Shown here one piece after another: positions 47,483-56,095 of a stretch of DNA of 64,000 nucleotides. The first letter of the stretch is position 1; each line of letters begins with the position of its first letter. Under the pieces are notes generated by a model that was given only the letters and a program-made list of their open reading frames with translations, was not told the DNA's origin and did no database searches. The position numbers were made by a program, and so were the translations under genes. This DNA comes from Mycobacterium sp. D16Q14 (lineage in GTDB: Bacteria; Actinomycetota; Actinomycetes; Mycobacteriales; Mycobacteriaceae), in the NCBI GenBank assembly GCA_002013415.1, contig MAEX01000001.1, positions 417,051 to 481,050 on the forward strand, in the 5' to 3' direction.

Positions 47483-47990
47483 GCTATATCAACACCAAAT
47501 CTGTTGTCTACCAGCCATTTCTGTTATTCTGACATTAACAGTCGTATTTGCCAGCGAGTTAGAAACCCATGCTGAGCTGGGGTTTTGTTGAGTGCAGAGG
47601 GTGCAAGAAAAGTCAGAGACCCGACATTCATGCAGGTCAGAGAGTTTCCACTGAGCGTGACCGCAAGGTGTTAACACTGAAATATCACAGCTCACAAGGT
47701 TTTTGGTGAACAGAAAGTTCGCCGTGCAGCGACAATCCTTGTGCAAGAAAATCTTCCAGAATCAGTGAAAAGATCTTCCAGGAACACTGAACGGGCGTCC
47801 CAACCCCGATAATGAGGCATTCATGCCGCCTCTCGTGAAGCCCGAAAATTGGCCTTAGAGGCCGTCTTACGGGCGGGGTTCCAAGCGGACCTGCGGGCGG
47901 GGCGTCAAGCCGGGCTTGTATGCCTGTAGATCGGGTTTTGACCTCGCCCTATGCGAGGGTGTGCCGGACGAAAAACAAGGTGTCCGAAAA

Positions 47991-48068
47991 TCTTACGTCG
48001 GATCTTACGGACCGTCTTACAGAGCACCTTACGGAGCGTCTTACAGACCATCTGAAATAGAGCCTTAC
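47991..48068. repeat. 12-bp tandem iterons
   Basis: YCTTAC(G/A/C) recurs exactly every 12 bases at 47991, 48003, 48015, 48027, 48039 and 48063, with a degenerate copy (TCTGAA) at 48051. Two more in the same spacing occur at 47853 (CCTTAG) and 47865 (TCTTACG). Units differ in the 5-base spacer (TCGGA, GACCG, GAGCA, GAGCG, GACCA). Such phased arrays are binding sites of a replication initiator or of a TraB-type pump (8-bp repeats in Streptomyces clt loci). The last unit ends 12 bases before the end of the DUF2637 gene. Confidence 0.7.
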
Positions 48069-48079
48069 CGGAAGCGGAA

Positions 48080-48997
48080 TCAGGACACGGCTACGAGGCT
48101 ATGAGGACGCTCTCGCTCAGCAGCCGCCAGCACTTTGGTGATCACACCATGATGGACGCCGAGCTGCCTCTCGATCACGTTCTTGCGGGACTCAGTTTCA
48201 GCCAGGGCAAGGATCTTGGCAACGGTGGCCGCATCCGTCCGAAGCCGCTCGGATGACACGATCCTCTCAGCCAGCGCGGTGATCTCCGGCGCGGAATTGG
48301 CCGCGCCAGGGCTCCCCTGCGGCGCGTTGGACGACGCGGGACGCGGAGTCACGGGAGGCGTGGTGGGGCGCGGAGCCACTGGCGCGGCGCTGGAGCCCGT
48401 TGAGGCGGCTTGACGCGGCGCGGGGGTGGGCGCGACCGGTTTGCTGACCTGCGGTTGCGCGGCGCGCTGGGCTGGCGCGCCCACCTTCATTCTGGCCGCG
48501 ATGGGCGCAGTCAAGACAAGCCCCCTGGTCGCGCCGAACACGGACAAGTCGATTCCGAGGGGCGCGACCCAACTGAGTGACGCGGGGATTCCGAGCGCGG
48601 TGGTGAAGCCGTAGATACCGAACGCAGACCACCCAAACGTCACCGCCACCACACCCCACACGACGAGGGAAAGCAGGGTGTCAGAGCGGTCGGAACCGAG
48701 CATGCGGGACAGTGTGGGGAGACCGTGGACGGCCAACATGAGCAAGATGGGTGGGGCGCAGGCCCAGCCGATAGCGAGGTATTGGGCGGTCCCACTGGGC
48801 ACGGTGAGCCAGGCGTGGCCGACGTTTCCAGCTACCGAGAGCAGGGTGCTGATCGTCAGCCACAGCCACAGGAAGCGCCGGTCAGCCTTGAGTGTGGAGC
48901 TGACCGCTTGCGCCTCGGCAGCCTCGATCTCGCGTCGGGTCACGTACGTCATGGGGCCGATTTTCCCTGTGCTGGAGGACGTTTGACTAGCCATCAT
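48080..48997 (-). CDS. DUF2637 membrane protein with C-terminal HTH
   Basis: A 305-residue protein. Four membrane helices in residues about 45-155 (RFLWLWLTISTLLSVAGNVG, TAQYLAIGWACAPPILLMLA and following) form the DUF2637 unit common on actinobacterial plasmids and integrative elements. A Pro/Ala/Thr linker (about 185-240) leads to a C-terminal HTH (LRTDAATVAKILALAETESR; VIERQLGVHHGVITKVLAAA). A membrane-tethered DNA-binding protein next to the iterons could anchor element DNA or regulate replication or spread (inference). The ATG at 48997 overlaps the upstream stop. Confidence 0.75.
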   Translation of the reverse strand: MMASQTSSSTGKIGPMTYVTRREIEAAEAQAVSSTLKADRRFLWLWLTISTLLSVAGNVGHAWLTVPSGTAQYLAIGWACAPPILLMLAVHGLPTLSRMLGSDRSDTLLSLVVWGVVAVTFGWSAFGIYGFTTALGIPASLSWVAPLGIDLSVFGATRGLVLTAPIAARMKVGAPAQRAAQPQVSKPVAPTPAPRQAASTGSSAAPVAPRPTTPPVTPRPASSNAPQGSPGAANSAPEITALAERIVSSERLRTDAATVAKILALAETESRKNVIERQLGVHHGVITKVLAAAERERPHSLVAVS

Positions 48998-49262
48998 GTG
49001 TCACGTCCCCCGCCGGCCTCATGGCCTGCTCGATGGTGCGCTTGATGGCGATGAGCGCCGCGTGCAGGGTGTGCTCCACCACCTCAGGACCGAGATGCCC
49101 GGTGTACCGAGTGACGAGGATGCGAACCGCCCGGTTGACGGCGTAGTTCTCTTCCAGCATCTCTGTCGTGAGTTCGAAATGCTCCGGCTCGATGTCCTGG
49201 AAGATGAGTTGCACGGCTAGCGGCAGGGTGGGCAGATCCGAGTATGGATCGTGTTCGATCAT
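48987..49262 (-). CDS. Small element protein
   Basis: A 91-residue acidic helical protein (EHFELTTEMLEENYAVNRAV). ATAGGAGAAATC stands directly before the ATG at 49262. The longer open frame to 49415 lies inside the replication gene and is not used. It sits 8 bases after that gene and overlaps the DUF2637 gene, so it belongs to the same operon. No family recognised. Confidence 0.6.
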   Translation of the reverse strand: MIEHDPYSDLPTLPLAVQLIFQDIEPEHFELTTEMLEENYAVNRAVRILVTRYTGHLGPEVVEHTLHAALIAIKRTIEQAMRPAGDVTHDG

Positions 49263-49270
49263 GATTTCTC

Positions 49271-51637
49271 CTATGCGTAGGTGGATTGGAAGAGGGAGCG
49301 CACGGCGTGCGTGGACTGAGGTAGAGCAGCGATGCTTCCGTCGTCCGTGATTGCGTCGGAATCCGGGAAGAGAGCCGCAACCAGATCGGTCGCCGTTGTC
49401 GCGGATGCTTCCCACTGCTCGCGCGGCTTGATGATTACGTTCGTGACTGGCATGCCACTCCGAATCTGATCTATCCGGTCGCGAGTGACGCCTTCCTGCG
49501 CCAGTACGCGGTCACGGAACGCGAACTTGCCCATACCTCCCGCGCGCTCATCAGTCGTCCACGCTTCGAACGCGGAATGCAGATCGGTGATGCTCGCGTA
49601 TCCCCCGGTGATCCAGCCTTCCTTGTCCCGGAACCGCGAGCCGGGCAGCGGCTGCCCATCGACGGTGCAGCACGCATCCAAGAATCGGGTCACCCGGTCT
49701 GATGCAGCACCGAACGCCGCCGACACGGCGGGATGAGGCTTGAGCCAGCGGTACCGGCGTGCCCGGTGTGCTCGACGCGCCAGAACCCACCTCACCGCGA
49801 TTCCGGGCAACTCAGCCAGCAGCGCATCTTTCACCGTGGGGTCTTCCTTCCCCTGGTAAGTCTTGGGGAAGGAGACCGGCACGATGCGGTTCAGGTAGGC
49901 AGAGGAGTCCTCTCCCACGGTGGGCACGGTGTTCGCCGACATCGCGAACATGGCGGTGTTCTTGAAGGTGAACATCCGTCCGTACTTGCGATTGGCGGTG
50001 ATCGGGTCTTCACCGAGCGCCATCTTGAACACGGACAGATCCTCGATATGGCCTTTCGGCATATCGGCCGCGATGTTGAGGGCCTTGCCATACAGCTCAG
50101 CCGAGGCGAAATGATCCTTGCCGAGCTGTTGGAGCGATAGGGCGGCAACCAGTTCGGGGTCACCTACCATCGCTTCGGCGATGCTCAACATCGTGGACTT
50201 TCCCGAACGGCTCGGACCAAAGAGAAAGAGTCCCTTGGTGGGAGTGCGGCTCTCGTCCAAGAACTGGCTGATAGCCTCTTCAACCACCGGCACCTGCTTC
50301 TCGCCCACGCGATCGGTCAGCCACTCAACGTAGTTCGGCGCTTGCGCCTCCGGATTCCAGTCACACGGAATCTGCCTGGTGCTCATGTACTTCGGATCGT
50401 GCGGATGCAGTTCGAGCGTGTCGAGATGCAGCATGCCGTTGCGGAAATTCACGTAAGGGGCTCCGGTCTGACCGACCGGAAGGGTGCGCCCCTCCTGGTC
50501 GCAGGTGGCGTCGAGCCACTGACCCAATGTGCTCGCGTTTGACGGCGTGAAGTGGTTCCCGAGGATGCCCGCACTGACAGCTGTCAGTGCACGCTCGGAG
50601 ACCACATACACACCCTTTCGGATGTACACAGACACCACGCCGGACGGTGTTGTGGCGACAGGAGTCTCGGACTCCATGATCGCGGTGCCGAGGTCCGCCA
50701 CGGCCAGTCCACCACCATCACGCAGCCACACACTGCCGTCCGAAACACGGCGCTGGCCGGACTCGTCGGTGGCGGCGCGGCCCTCGCCGAACGCTTCCAT
50801 CACGGCGTCGATGGATTCCGCCCGAGCCGCCTGCTGCTCCTCGCGCTGCTGGCGCTTCTCGTCTCGACGGAGGCGCGCAGGTGGCTTGCTGTGAGCAGGC
50901 TTGTGATAGGCGTCGTTGGGCAGTTTCCGGAGAATGTCGGCGCGCTCCTCGTCGGTGTCGAAGACACCGAGGTAATCGTCTATGCCTTGACTCCCACCTC
51001 CTGGGCACGGCAGGAACGCAACAGATTTCGCAGCCGGACCAATGGCGGATTTCAACCTCAACATCGCCTCGTACACCGCGATGTTCTCGGCAGCGTCGGC
51101 GTCCGGAAGCGCATAGACATCGCGTCCAGCGCACAGACGGATGACCTCACCGGGCAGGTTCCAGCGGTCCTCGCCGCCACCCGACCATGCGGTCACGCCG
51201 GGGATTCCGATGACCGTGACCTCATCGCCCAAATAGCTTGCAACGGCGTGTGATTGCTTTGTGCCCTCGACAATCCACACTGAACTCTTCTCACCAGCAT
51301 CCGAACGGATGCCGTACCGGGGTGCGTCGTCTTTGACGAAGAGGTACTTCTTCGGCCTTCCCTTCCCATCCACAGGTGGCGTGTCCGGACGGTACTGCCA
51401 ACGAATCGTGCCCGGCGCGTCGCGCCAGCCGAATAGCAGTCCGCGCGGGTTACCACCGTTGTGGTCGGTGACCCAAGCGAAAGGCTGATTGGGCATCGTG
51501 TCGAGATCAACCAGTCCTGCGACTTCGCGGATGAGCGACTCAGGCGTATCCAGGTACTCGGCGCGAATCCCACTGTCCACGAGGGATTTGCGGCGCTCGG
51601 CGGACAGCGGCTGTCCGGGAAGCTCGATGGTGCTCAC
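49271..51637 (-). CDS. TOPRIM-SF3 helicase replication protein (P4/D5-like primase)
   Basis: A 788-residue protein. N-terminal TOPRIM-like/DUF3854 domain (about 100-190) has acidic VWIVEGTKQSHAVASY and DVYALPDADAAE. A charged linker at about 265-300 precedes the D5/SF3 helicase (about 400-640) with Walker A LFGPSRSGKSTML (near 475) and TAMFAMSANTVPTVGEDSSA. A C-terminal part has MGKFAFRDRVL. This is the P4-type primase-helicase used by plasmids, phages and AICEs. The GTG at 51637 overlaps the upstream stop (GTGA). It is the likely autonomous replication initiator of the element. Confidence 0.82.
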   Translation of the reverse strand: MSTIELPGQPLSAERRKSLVDSGIRAEYLDTPESLIREVAGLVDLDTMPNQPFAWVTDHNGGNPRGLLFGWRDAPGTIRWQYRPDTPPVDGKGRPKKYLFVKDDAPRYGIRSDAGEKSSVWIVEGTKQSHAVASYLGDEVTVIGIPGVTAWSGGGEDRWNLPGEVIRLCAGRDVYALPDADAAENIAVYEAMLRLKSAIGPAAKSVAFLPCPGGGSQGIDDYLGVFDTDEERADILRKLPNDAYHKPAHSKPPARLRRDEKRQQREEQQAARAESIDAVMEAFGEGRAATDESGQRRVSDGSVWLRDGGGLAVADLGTAIMESETPVATTPSGVVSVYIRKGVYVVSERALTAVSAGILGNHFTPSNASTLGQWLDATCDQEGRTLPVGQTGAPYVNFRNGMLHLDTLELHPHDPKYMSTRQIPCDWNPEAQAPNYVEWLTDRVGEKQVPVVEEAISQFLDESRTPTKGLFLFGPSRSGKSTMLSIAEAMVGDPELVAALSLQQLGKDHFASAELYGKALNIAADMPKGHIEDLSVFKMALGEDPITANRKYGRMFTFKNTAMFAMSANTVPTVGEDSSAYLNRIVPVSFPKTYQGKEDPTVKDALLAELPGIAVRWVLARRAHRARRYRWLKPHPAVSAAFGAASDRVTRFLDACCTVDGQPLPGSRFRDKEGWITGGYASITDLHSAFEAWTTDERAGGMGKFAFRDRVLAQEGVTRDRIDQIRSGMPVTNVIIKPREQWEASATTATDLVAALFPDSDAITDDGSIAALPQSTHAVRSLFQSTYA

Positions 51638-52242
51638 GCAGCCACCTCGCTTGGACGGAGTGCTCTGGCAAGCGCGGCGACTGTGCGGGGGTTGAGCCCC
51701 CACGTGCGGTGGATCAGGTCACGCAGGCCGCGCGCAAGCGCATCATGGCCAGCGTCGTAGTACGCGGCGGCAGTCTCCTCCAAAGCGACGATGCTCGCCC
51801 CGATGCGTGACAGCTCGGCATCGTCGCGGTGTTCGGCCACCTGGAGGTCGTAAACGGTGACGGCTGCTTCCCAAGCACGCTGCGCCGAGTCGGCCAGCTC
51901 GCGGTCGATGACAGCGCCACTCCAGAGCGCCTCGGTCAGCTCACGGGTGAGGTGTTCCAAGTTCGATGGGGCGCACTCAGCAGGGTGGCTGTCCGCCCAC
52001 TCCCGCACGGCGTTGTCATCACCGGCTTCGGCTGCGCGGAACAGCGGCGCGAGCCAGGCGTGCTCGTCGGTGAGGCCGATCCAGGCGCTTGCGCCCCAGT
52101 CCGTCAACGCTTCCGAAGCCAAGGCCGGGTTGAGGGCGTGCATCCGCAGTCCAGAATGGACGAGCGCGGATTGTGGTGCGAATGCGGCCCGCATGGACAT
52201 CGGCGGGAACTTCTTGTTGCGCGGGAATTCGGCGGGAAACAT
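51634..52242 (-). CDS. Helical element protein upstream of the primase
   Basis: A 202-residue Ala/Glu-rich helical protein (VREWADSHPAECAPSNLEHL; LEETAAAYYDAGHDALARGL). AAGGA lies 8 bases before the ATG at 52242. The stop is coupled to the primase start by a GTGA overlap. No family recognised; a helper in replication is inferred from the coupling. Confidence 0.65.
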   Translation of the reverse strand: MFPAEFPRNKKFPPMSMRAAFAPQSALVHSGLRMHALNPALASEALTDWGASAWIGLTDEHAWLAPLFRAAEAGDDNAVREWADSHPAECAPSNLEHLTRELTEALWSGAVIDRELADSAQRAWEAAVTVYDLQVAEHRDDAELSRIGASIVALEETAAAYYDAGHDALARGLRDLIHRTWGLNPRTVAALARALRPSEVAA

Positions 52243-52278
52243 ATATACTGTCCTTATCTACTGGGAGTGAGTGGATTG

Positions 52279-52308
52279 AAAGCCTCGGCGGTCGCACGCC
52301 GGGGCTTT
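52279..52308 (-). terminator. Hairpin between HTH gene and replication operon
   Basis: AAAGCCTCGGCG (52279-52290) pairs with CGCCGGGGCTTT (52297-52308) around a 6-base loop with one G-T pair. It lies just after the HTH gene on the minus strand and could end or attenuate its transcript before the replication operon. Confidence 0.6.
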
Positions 52309-52312
52309 CGCT

Positions 52313-52528
52313 TTATGCAGGTGTCGGTGATCCCCAGAGGACATCGGCGTCTTCTGGCCGAACGGCGTAGATGAATTTCTCGCCGGAGCCCCTTAGAACG
52401 ATTGCAGGCAGTCGCCCCGTGGCGATGGCCAGTCGAACAGCAGTAGAACTGATCCCCTTCGACTGGGCGATGGCGCTCGGTAGCGCCAAGTCGGGCATCC
52501 CTTCGGGGGTGACGGTAAACGCGCTCAT
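52313..52528 (-). CDS. Excisionase/AlpA-like HTH protein
   Basis: A 71-residue DNA-binding protein of the short winged-helix type found as excisionase or AlpA: LPSAIAQSKGISSTAVRLAI is the HTH and FIYAVRPEDADVLW the wing end. AAGGAGCACC stands before the ATG at 52528. It is the first gene of the leftward replication region and could serve as Xis or as regulator. A CTGCG-TTGATCA-CGCAG palindrome lies upstream at 52589-52605. Confidence 0.7.
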   Translation of the reverse strand: MSAFTVTPEGMPDLALPSAIAQSKGISSTAVRLAIATGRLPAIVLRGSGEKFIYAVRPEDADVLWGSPTPA

Positions 52529-53212
52529 GGTGCTCCTTGGCTTGTGACTTCAACTTGCCATCACATTAGCTTCAGATAGCGCGGCATGCTGCGTTGATCA
52601 CGCAGTGAATAGAGCTTTTAACTGCGAACACTCCCCCTGTTCGACTTGAAACAACAGGGAGAGTATGACGATCTGAATGTTTGCTACATCAACGGGAAGA
52701 CCAGCCCGATGGCGGTCGGGAGAGGAGTCAGATCGAGCCCAACGCGATCCGCCCACGAGAAGGGGACGTGCACCCACACAGCCCCGAAACCCGACTCCAG
52801 GGCAAAACCGCCCATGTTGCGGGACCACAACTTGCGTGCACCGCAGAACGGGCAGCTATGAATTCCCGCAGATCACACCCTGAATTCCACGAAGGTGTTA
52901 ACTTCAGCTCAACGGTGAAGTTGATGCTTCTATTAGTGCTAGAAGAAAAAATAAAAAACATTTTGAGGGTGACAAAAATTTTATTTATTTTTCCTATAGG
53001 GGTAGGTGCCGGGTGAACTTCACCGTTGAGCTGGTATTAACACCCCCCGAAAGCATCACTCAACAATCCTGTTTGCCGAATTTCAGGGGCAGGTAGCCGA
53101 GCATGACCTGCGATTCCGATGGTAACAATTTGATAACGGAGCCTGGAGTGTTGGCTGAACGAACGGCGCAGCCTCCCCGAGCACACGCGAACCGCTCGTT
53201 AGGTTCACACAT
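52529..53212. other. Divergent region with long inverted repeat
   Basis: A 684-base gap between divergent genes. I see no supported gene in 52606-52890; short open frames there have no recognisable product. The right part (52894-53044) holds a long inverted repeat around an AT-rich core, described separately. The region may carry the promoters of both flanking genes and a replication origin. Confidence 0.6.
52894..53044. repeat. 29-bp inverted repeat flanking AT-rich core
   Basis: Left arm 52894-52922: GGTGTTAA, 4 bases, AGCTCAACGGTGAAGTT. Right arm 53016-53044: AACTTCACCGTTGAGCT, 4 bases, TTAACACC. The 17-base and 8-base parts pair perfectly. The 93-base centre is very AT-rich (ATAAAAAACATTTTGAGG; AAAAATTTTATTTATTTTTC) and includes a small CTTCTA...TAGAAG hairpin (52927-52945). 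This resembles a replication origin with a DNA-unwinding element, or paired operators over divergent promoters. Confidence 0.75.
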
Positions 53213-53638
53213 ATGACCACACCGCAGATGCCCTACCCCTACACCAAGGGTGCCCGTATCTTCCTCGCACCCGGAGCCGCTGAACGCCTCGCGCGGTATC
53301 AAGGACTGCGCATAGTCCTTGACGACGATGGCAAGCCGCAGAAGCGGGAGAAGCCCAAAGAGCCCGTCACCGAACTTGAAGCCCAGCGCATTGCCGTTCT
53401 ACCCGGTGGCTGGCTCCGTGCCGAGATCGTCTTTGAGGAAGATGTCACCCCCGGTACCAGGAAGCCTCATTTCGTGGTCGATGTCCTTCTACCGCCTCAA
53501 GAAGTGGTCGCTGTGCTACACGGTTGGTTCGGACACAACGCACCCGGATACGGCGACTACACGGACAAGGCCGAGTTAGCCGAATGGGACGCCTCCTGGG
53601 GCGTGACGCCCGCTCAGACGGACAGCAGCACCGAATAA
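53213..53638 (+). CDS. Unknown element protein
   Basis: A 141-residue acidic soluble protein (RIFLAPGAAERLARYQGLRI, VVAVLHGWFGHNAPGYGDYT). It is the only plus-strand gene of the left two-thirds of the element, starting 169 bases right of the long inverted repeat, which could control it. The ATG at 53213 has no clear Shine-Dalgarno site, so it may be leaderless. No family recognised. Confidence 0.6.
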   Translation: MTTPQMPYPYTKGARIFLAPGAAERLARYQGLRIVLDDDGKPQKREKPKEPVTELEAQRIAVLPGGWLRAEIVFEEDVTPGTRKPHFVVDVLLPPQEVVAVLHGWFGHNAPGYGDYTDKAELAEWDASWGVTPAQTDSSTE

Positions 53639-53783
53639 CCAGGCATTGTGCGGGGACACGCGGTGACGCATGACAGTGCCAACCTCGCTCGTCTCATACC
53701 TAAATCCGTTGCCTGAGCTGAGCCCGGTCTCGCTAGCCACCCGTACACCCGAACCACGCCCCCACCTGCGGATGTCGAGTCCC

Positions 53784-54305
53784 TTACCAGTCACTCCTAC
53801 GCATCCGTGCCACGCGGCCCCGGAGACCAGTTCTGCCGCTATCCCCACGATACGGTCCGAGATCAACCTCAAAACTCTCATCAACCGAATGCACCGTGTG
53901 TCCACCCCAAGTAGCGCCGGGCTTCACGCGCGTAAATCCCTTGCTGTTGCGCTCCAACACCAAGGCGATGACCGTAGGTCTGTCATCCTTCGCGCACCGC
54001 AAGGTGACGGGCAGCGCCTCCACGTCCAGAATCTCTACGTCCCCCTTGGGGAAGTCTGGGTCCAAGACTCCTCTGGGGAGTTCGTAGCCTGCTCCGTACG
54101 GAACAACGACGCCCTTGACCAGATAGCCCGCCTCGATGCGCGTCTGCCTGATCCCCTCATCGGAAGGGTCGTACTGAGGAGACCGACACACGAGCAAAGC
54201 CAGCGGATATCCTCCGTAACACTCCGGCATCAACCGAGCCCTGGCCGGTGTCAGCGCCGTAACACCCACGATGTCGTACTCCGGTTGTTCCCCCAGACCC
54301 GACAT
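53784..54305 (-). CDS. Unknown cargo protein
   Basis: A 173-residue protein (EYDIVGVTALTPARARLMPE; YPLALLVCRSPQYDPSDEGI). GAGAGGGGCGAT precedes the ATG at 54305. It is the last gene of the leftward cargo operon 57798-53784. No family recognised. Confidence 0.6.
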   Translation of the reverse strand: MSGLGEQPEYDIVGVTALTPARARLMPECYGGYPLALLVCRSPQYDPSDEGIRQTRIEAGYLVKGVVVPYGAGYELPRGVLDPDFPKGDVEILDVEALPVTLRCAKDDRPTVIALVLERNSKGFTRVKPGATWGGHTVHSVDESFEVDLGPYRGDSGRTGLRGRVARMRRSDW

Positions 54306-54398
54306 ATCGCCCCTCTCAACTCCGAGAACGAAAACCACGTCCTACTCAGAAAAGGGACGCTACCCGCGACCCGACAACCGATGTTCCGACACGCAGAG

Positions 54399-55811
54399 CT
54401 ACGAGGGTGTCAACAACCGAACACCGTCAAGGGAGCCTGTGGCTGCTTCCCGATCGCGCTTGCGCTCAAGTGCACGCCGCCACGTCCGGTCCATCGGCTT
54501 ACCGGGAAGTTTCGGCCGCTCCGATGGACTCCAATGCCCAGCAGACAGCACGGGGAGGATCTTGCTCGTCCACTCTCGCAGTGCAGGTGATTCGATGGAG
54601 CCGTTGGTCATGATGGAATCTGAATTGTCGTCAGCGACAGTGAATATCTGTACGCCCTCTAGCGTTCCGAGTTCATTCGACACAAATACCCACGCCAGCA
54701 CGCTTCGTGGCACCCCACCTATCGGGAAGTCGATGGGCAGCGGGTGATCGTGGAAAACAAGGCATTTCGAGTTCGGCAATGTTAGAGAAGTCAACGGTGA
54801 GTCAGCGGGAGTAGCCGCCTCGATCTCGTCACGAGTGAGGAAGTACGCGGGGGACTTCATCCAAAGTCGTGCGCTGAACATGGATTTCAACTCCATATCC
54901 AACCTCTGCCGCGACGGCCTCTCAGAAAAGTGACGTTCAGCAGCGAACGTCGCCGATTGGTGAAAGGCGCGGAATCTAATGGAGTAGATCATGCCTGGAG
55001 TCAGCGGAACCCCACTGTTAAGGCTGTCGATAAAGTCTCCCACTATTTCACTCATCTTGATGAGGCGAGTGTTTTCCTTCACGGCAGCAGAGAGCCAAGG
55101 AAGCCGAATATCGTCGTAGTCTGCTGTCTCTGCAACAACTTTGACATCATTCGCAAGTTCGTACATCTGTGCTGTGTGGAACGTACGCCATTCCTCGTCC
55201 AGTTCGGGACGGTCAAGTCCGAGTGCGCGGCGCTCGGCGTCCGATCTGTGTGTGGTCGGCACATTTATCGGGTAATCGTCAGTGTCGTCTCCCGCTGGCG
55301 CTTTGGTAGGTGGGCGGGTGCCAACACCTGCGTCATATCCACGGACCACCAGCGGAGTGATGCCCGCATGTGCGTGCCGTAGGAACTCCAGGTCCAAGCG
55401 GTTGTCGGGCTGGAGGTACTGCTTGAGCGGCCCCACGAACAGAAACAGCCGACCTGTTTCGTCGTGCACACCACGCCACCATTCGTCGGGATGCGGGTCC
55501 GGGAAAACGGTGCCCGCGATCTTGATTGCTTTGTCCGCATCCCAAGACTGCGGATCGGTCAGCGTGCGTACGTCATACACATCGACTTCATAGCGGGACG
55601 ACACATCAACAGCCAACGTCTCCAGCACCATCCACTCGCCGGAAGGGTTCTGCTGGCCGGTCCGTAATCCGAACTCCTCGGGGTTCGGGAACTGCGACTC
55701 ATCAATGAACAACGCGGGAATAGGGGAACCGAACTGCGACCCATCGACTCGCGCGAAGGTTCCGTTGTCTTCCGCCAGCTCACCAGAGTCAGGACCAACC
55801 AGAAACCCCAT
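54399..55811 (-). CDS. Large unknown cargo protein
   Basis: A 470-residue soluble protein without signal peptide or membrane segments. The N-terminal half is beta-rich (IPALFIDESQFPNPEEFGLR, DEWWRGVHDETGRLFLFVGP) and the C-terminal half more helical with FHQSATFAAERHFSERPS. Its ATG overlaps the upstream stop (TGATG). No family or active-site motif recognised. It is the largest gene of this cargo operon. Confidence 0.65.
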   Translation of the reverse strand: MGFLVGPDSGELAEDNGTFARVDGSQFGSPIPALFIDESQFPNPEEFGLRTGQQNPSGEWMVLETLAVDVSSRYEVDVYDVRTLTDPQSWDADKAIKIAGTVFPDPHPDEWWRGVHDETGRLFLFVGPLKQYLQPDNRLDLEFLRHAHAGITPLVVRGYDAGVGTRPPTKAPAGDDTDDYPINVPTTHRSDAERRALGLDRPELDEEWRTFHTAQMYELANDVKVVAETADYDDIRLPWLSAAVKENTRLIKMSEIVGDFIDSLNSGVPLTPGMIYSIRFRAFHQSATFAAERHFSERPSRQRLDMELKSMFSARLWMKSPAYFLTRDEIEAATPADSPLTSLTLPNSKCLVFHDHPLPIDFPIGGVPRSVLAWVFVSNELGTLEGVQIFTVADDNSDSIMTNGSIESPALREWTSKILPVLSAGHWSPSERPKLPGKPMDRTWRRALERKRDREAATGSLDGVRLLTPS

Positions 55812-56092
55812 CAGAGGACAACCGTGTACAGACGCGCATCACATTCGGACGGAAGCTCCCACACAACAGGTGTTTGTGCCACGTCGTCATCGTCCATCGA
55901 GTCCCAGTCCACGTCGAGCACAACAAAGCACCGGTCCGGGTTCACTGACAACACCACCGCGTCCGCCCGCACACCATCCTCAGGCTCGAAAGCAACAACA
56001 CGCTCACCGACCCGTGGCGTGGGACCGGTGTAGGGAGCTGGCGTGTGCCCGTCACGATCACGGAAGTTGATGTCGATCTGAATTCGCCGCAT
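55811..56092 (-). CDS. Small cargo protein
   Basis: A 93-residue beta-rich protein (RVGERVVAFEPEDGVRADAV, CFVVLDVDWDSMDDDDVAQT). It begins 3 bases after the preceding gene and overlaps the 470-residue gene, so it is part of the same operon. No family recognised. Confidence 0.6.
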   Translation of the reverse strand: MRRIQIDINFRDRDGHTPAPYTGPTPRVGERVVAFEPEDGVRADAVVLSVNPDRCFVVLDVDWDSMDDDDVAQTPVVWELPSECDARLYTVVL

Positions 56093-56095
56093 AGG

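Larger units (their letters stand above)
47384..48079. other. Non-coding control/origin-like region
   Basis: A 696-base region without a convincing gene. From left: a palindrome and promoter for the transfer operon (47399-47482); an AT-richer segment with direct repeats (GTGCAAGAAAA near 47598 and 47740; ATCTTCCAG at 47751 and 47773); a GC-rich 24-base repeat with GGGCGGGG at 47871 and 47895; and 12-base iterons up to 48068. It lies between the DUF2637 gene and the DNA pump operon, where AICEs and plasmids carry a transfer (clt) or replication origin. Confidence 0.55.

Noticed and set aside
47991..48068. CRISPR array
   Set aside because: Units of 12 bases without unique spacers and no cas genes; iterons fit better.
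47916..48104. 62-codon plus-strand open frame with SYxx repeats
   Set aside because: The four-residue repeat is simply the 12-base iteron array read in frame; no ribosome site and the opposite strand to the operon.
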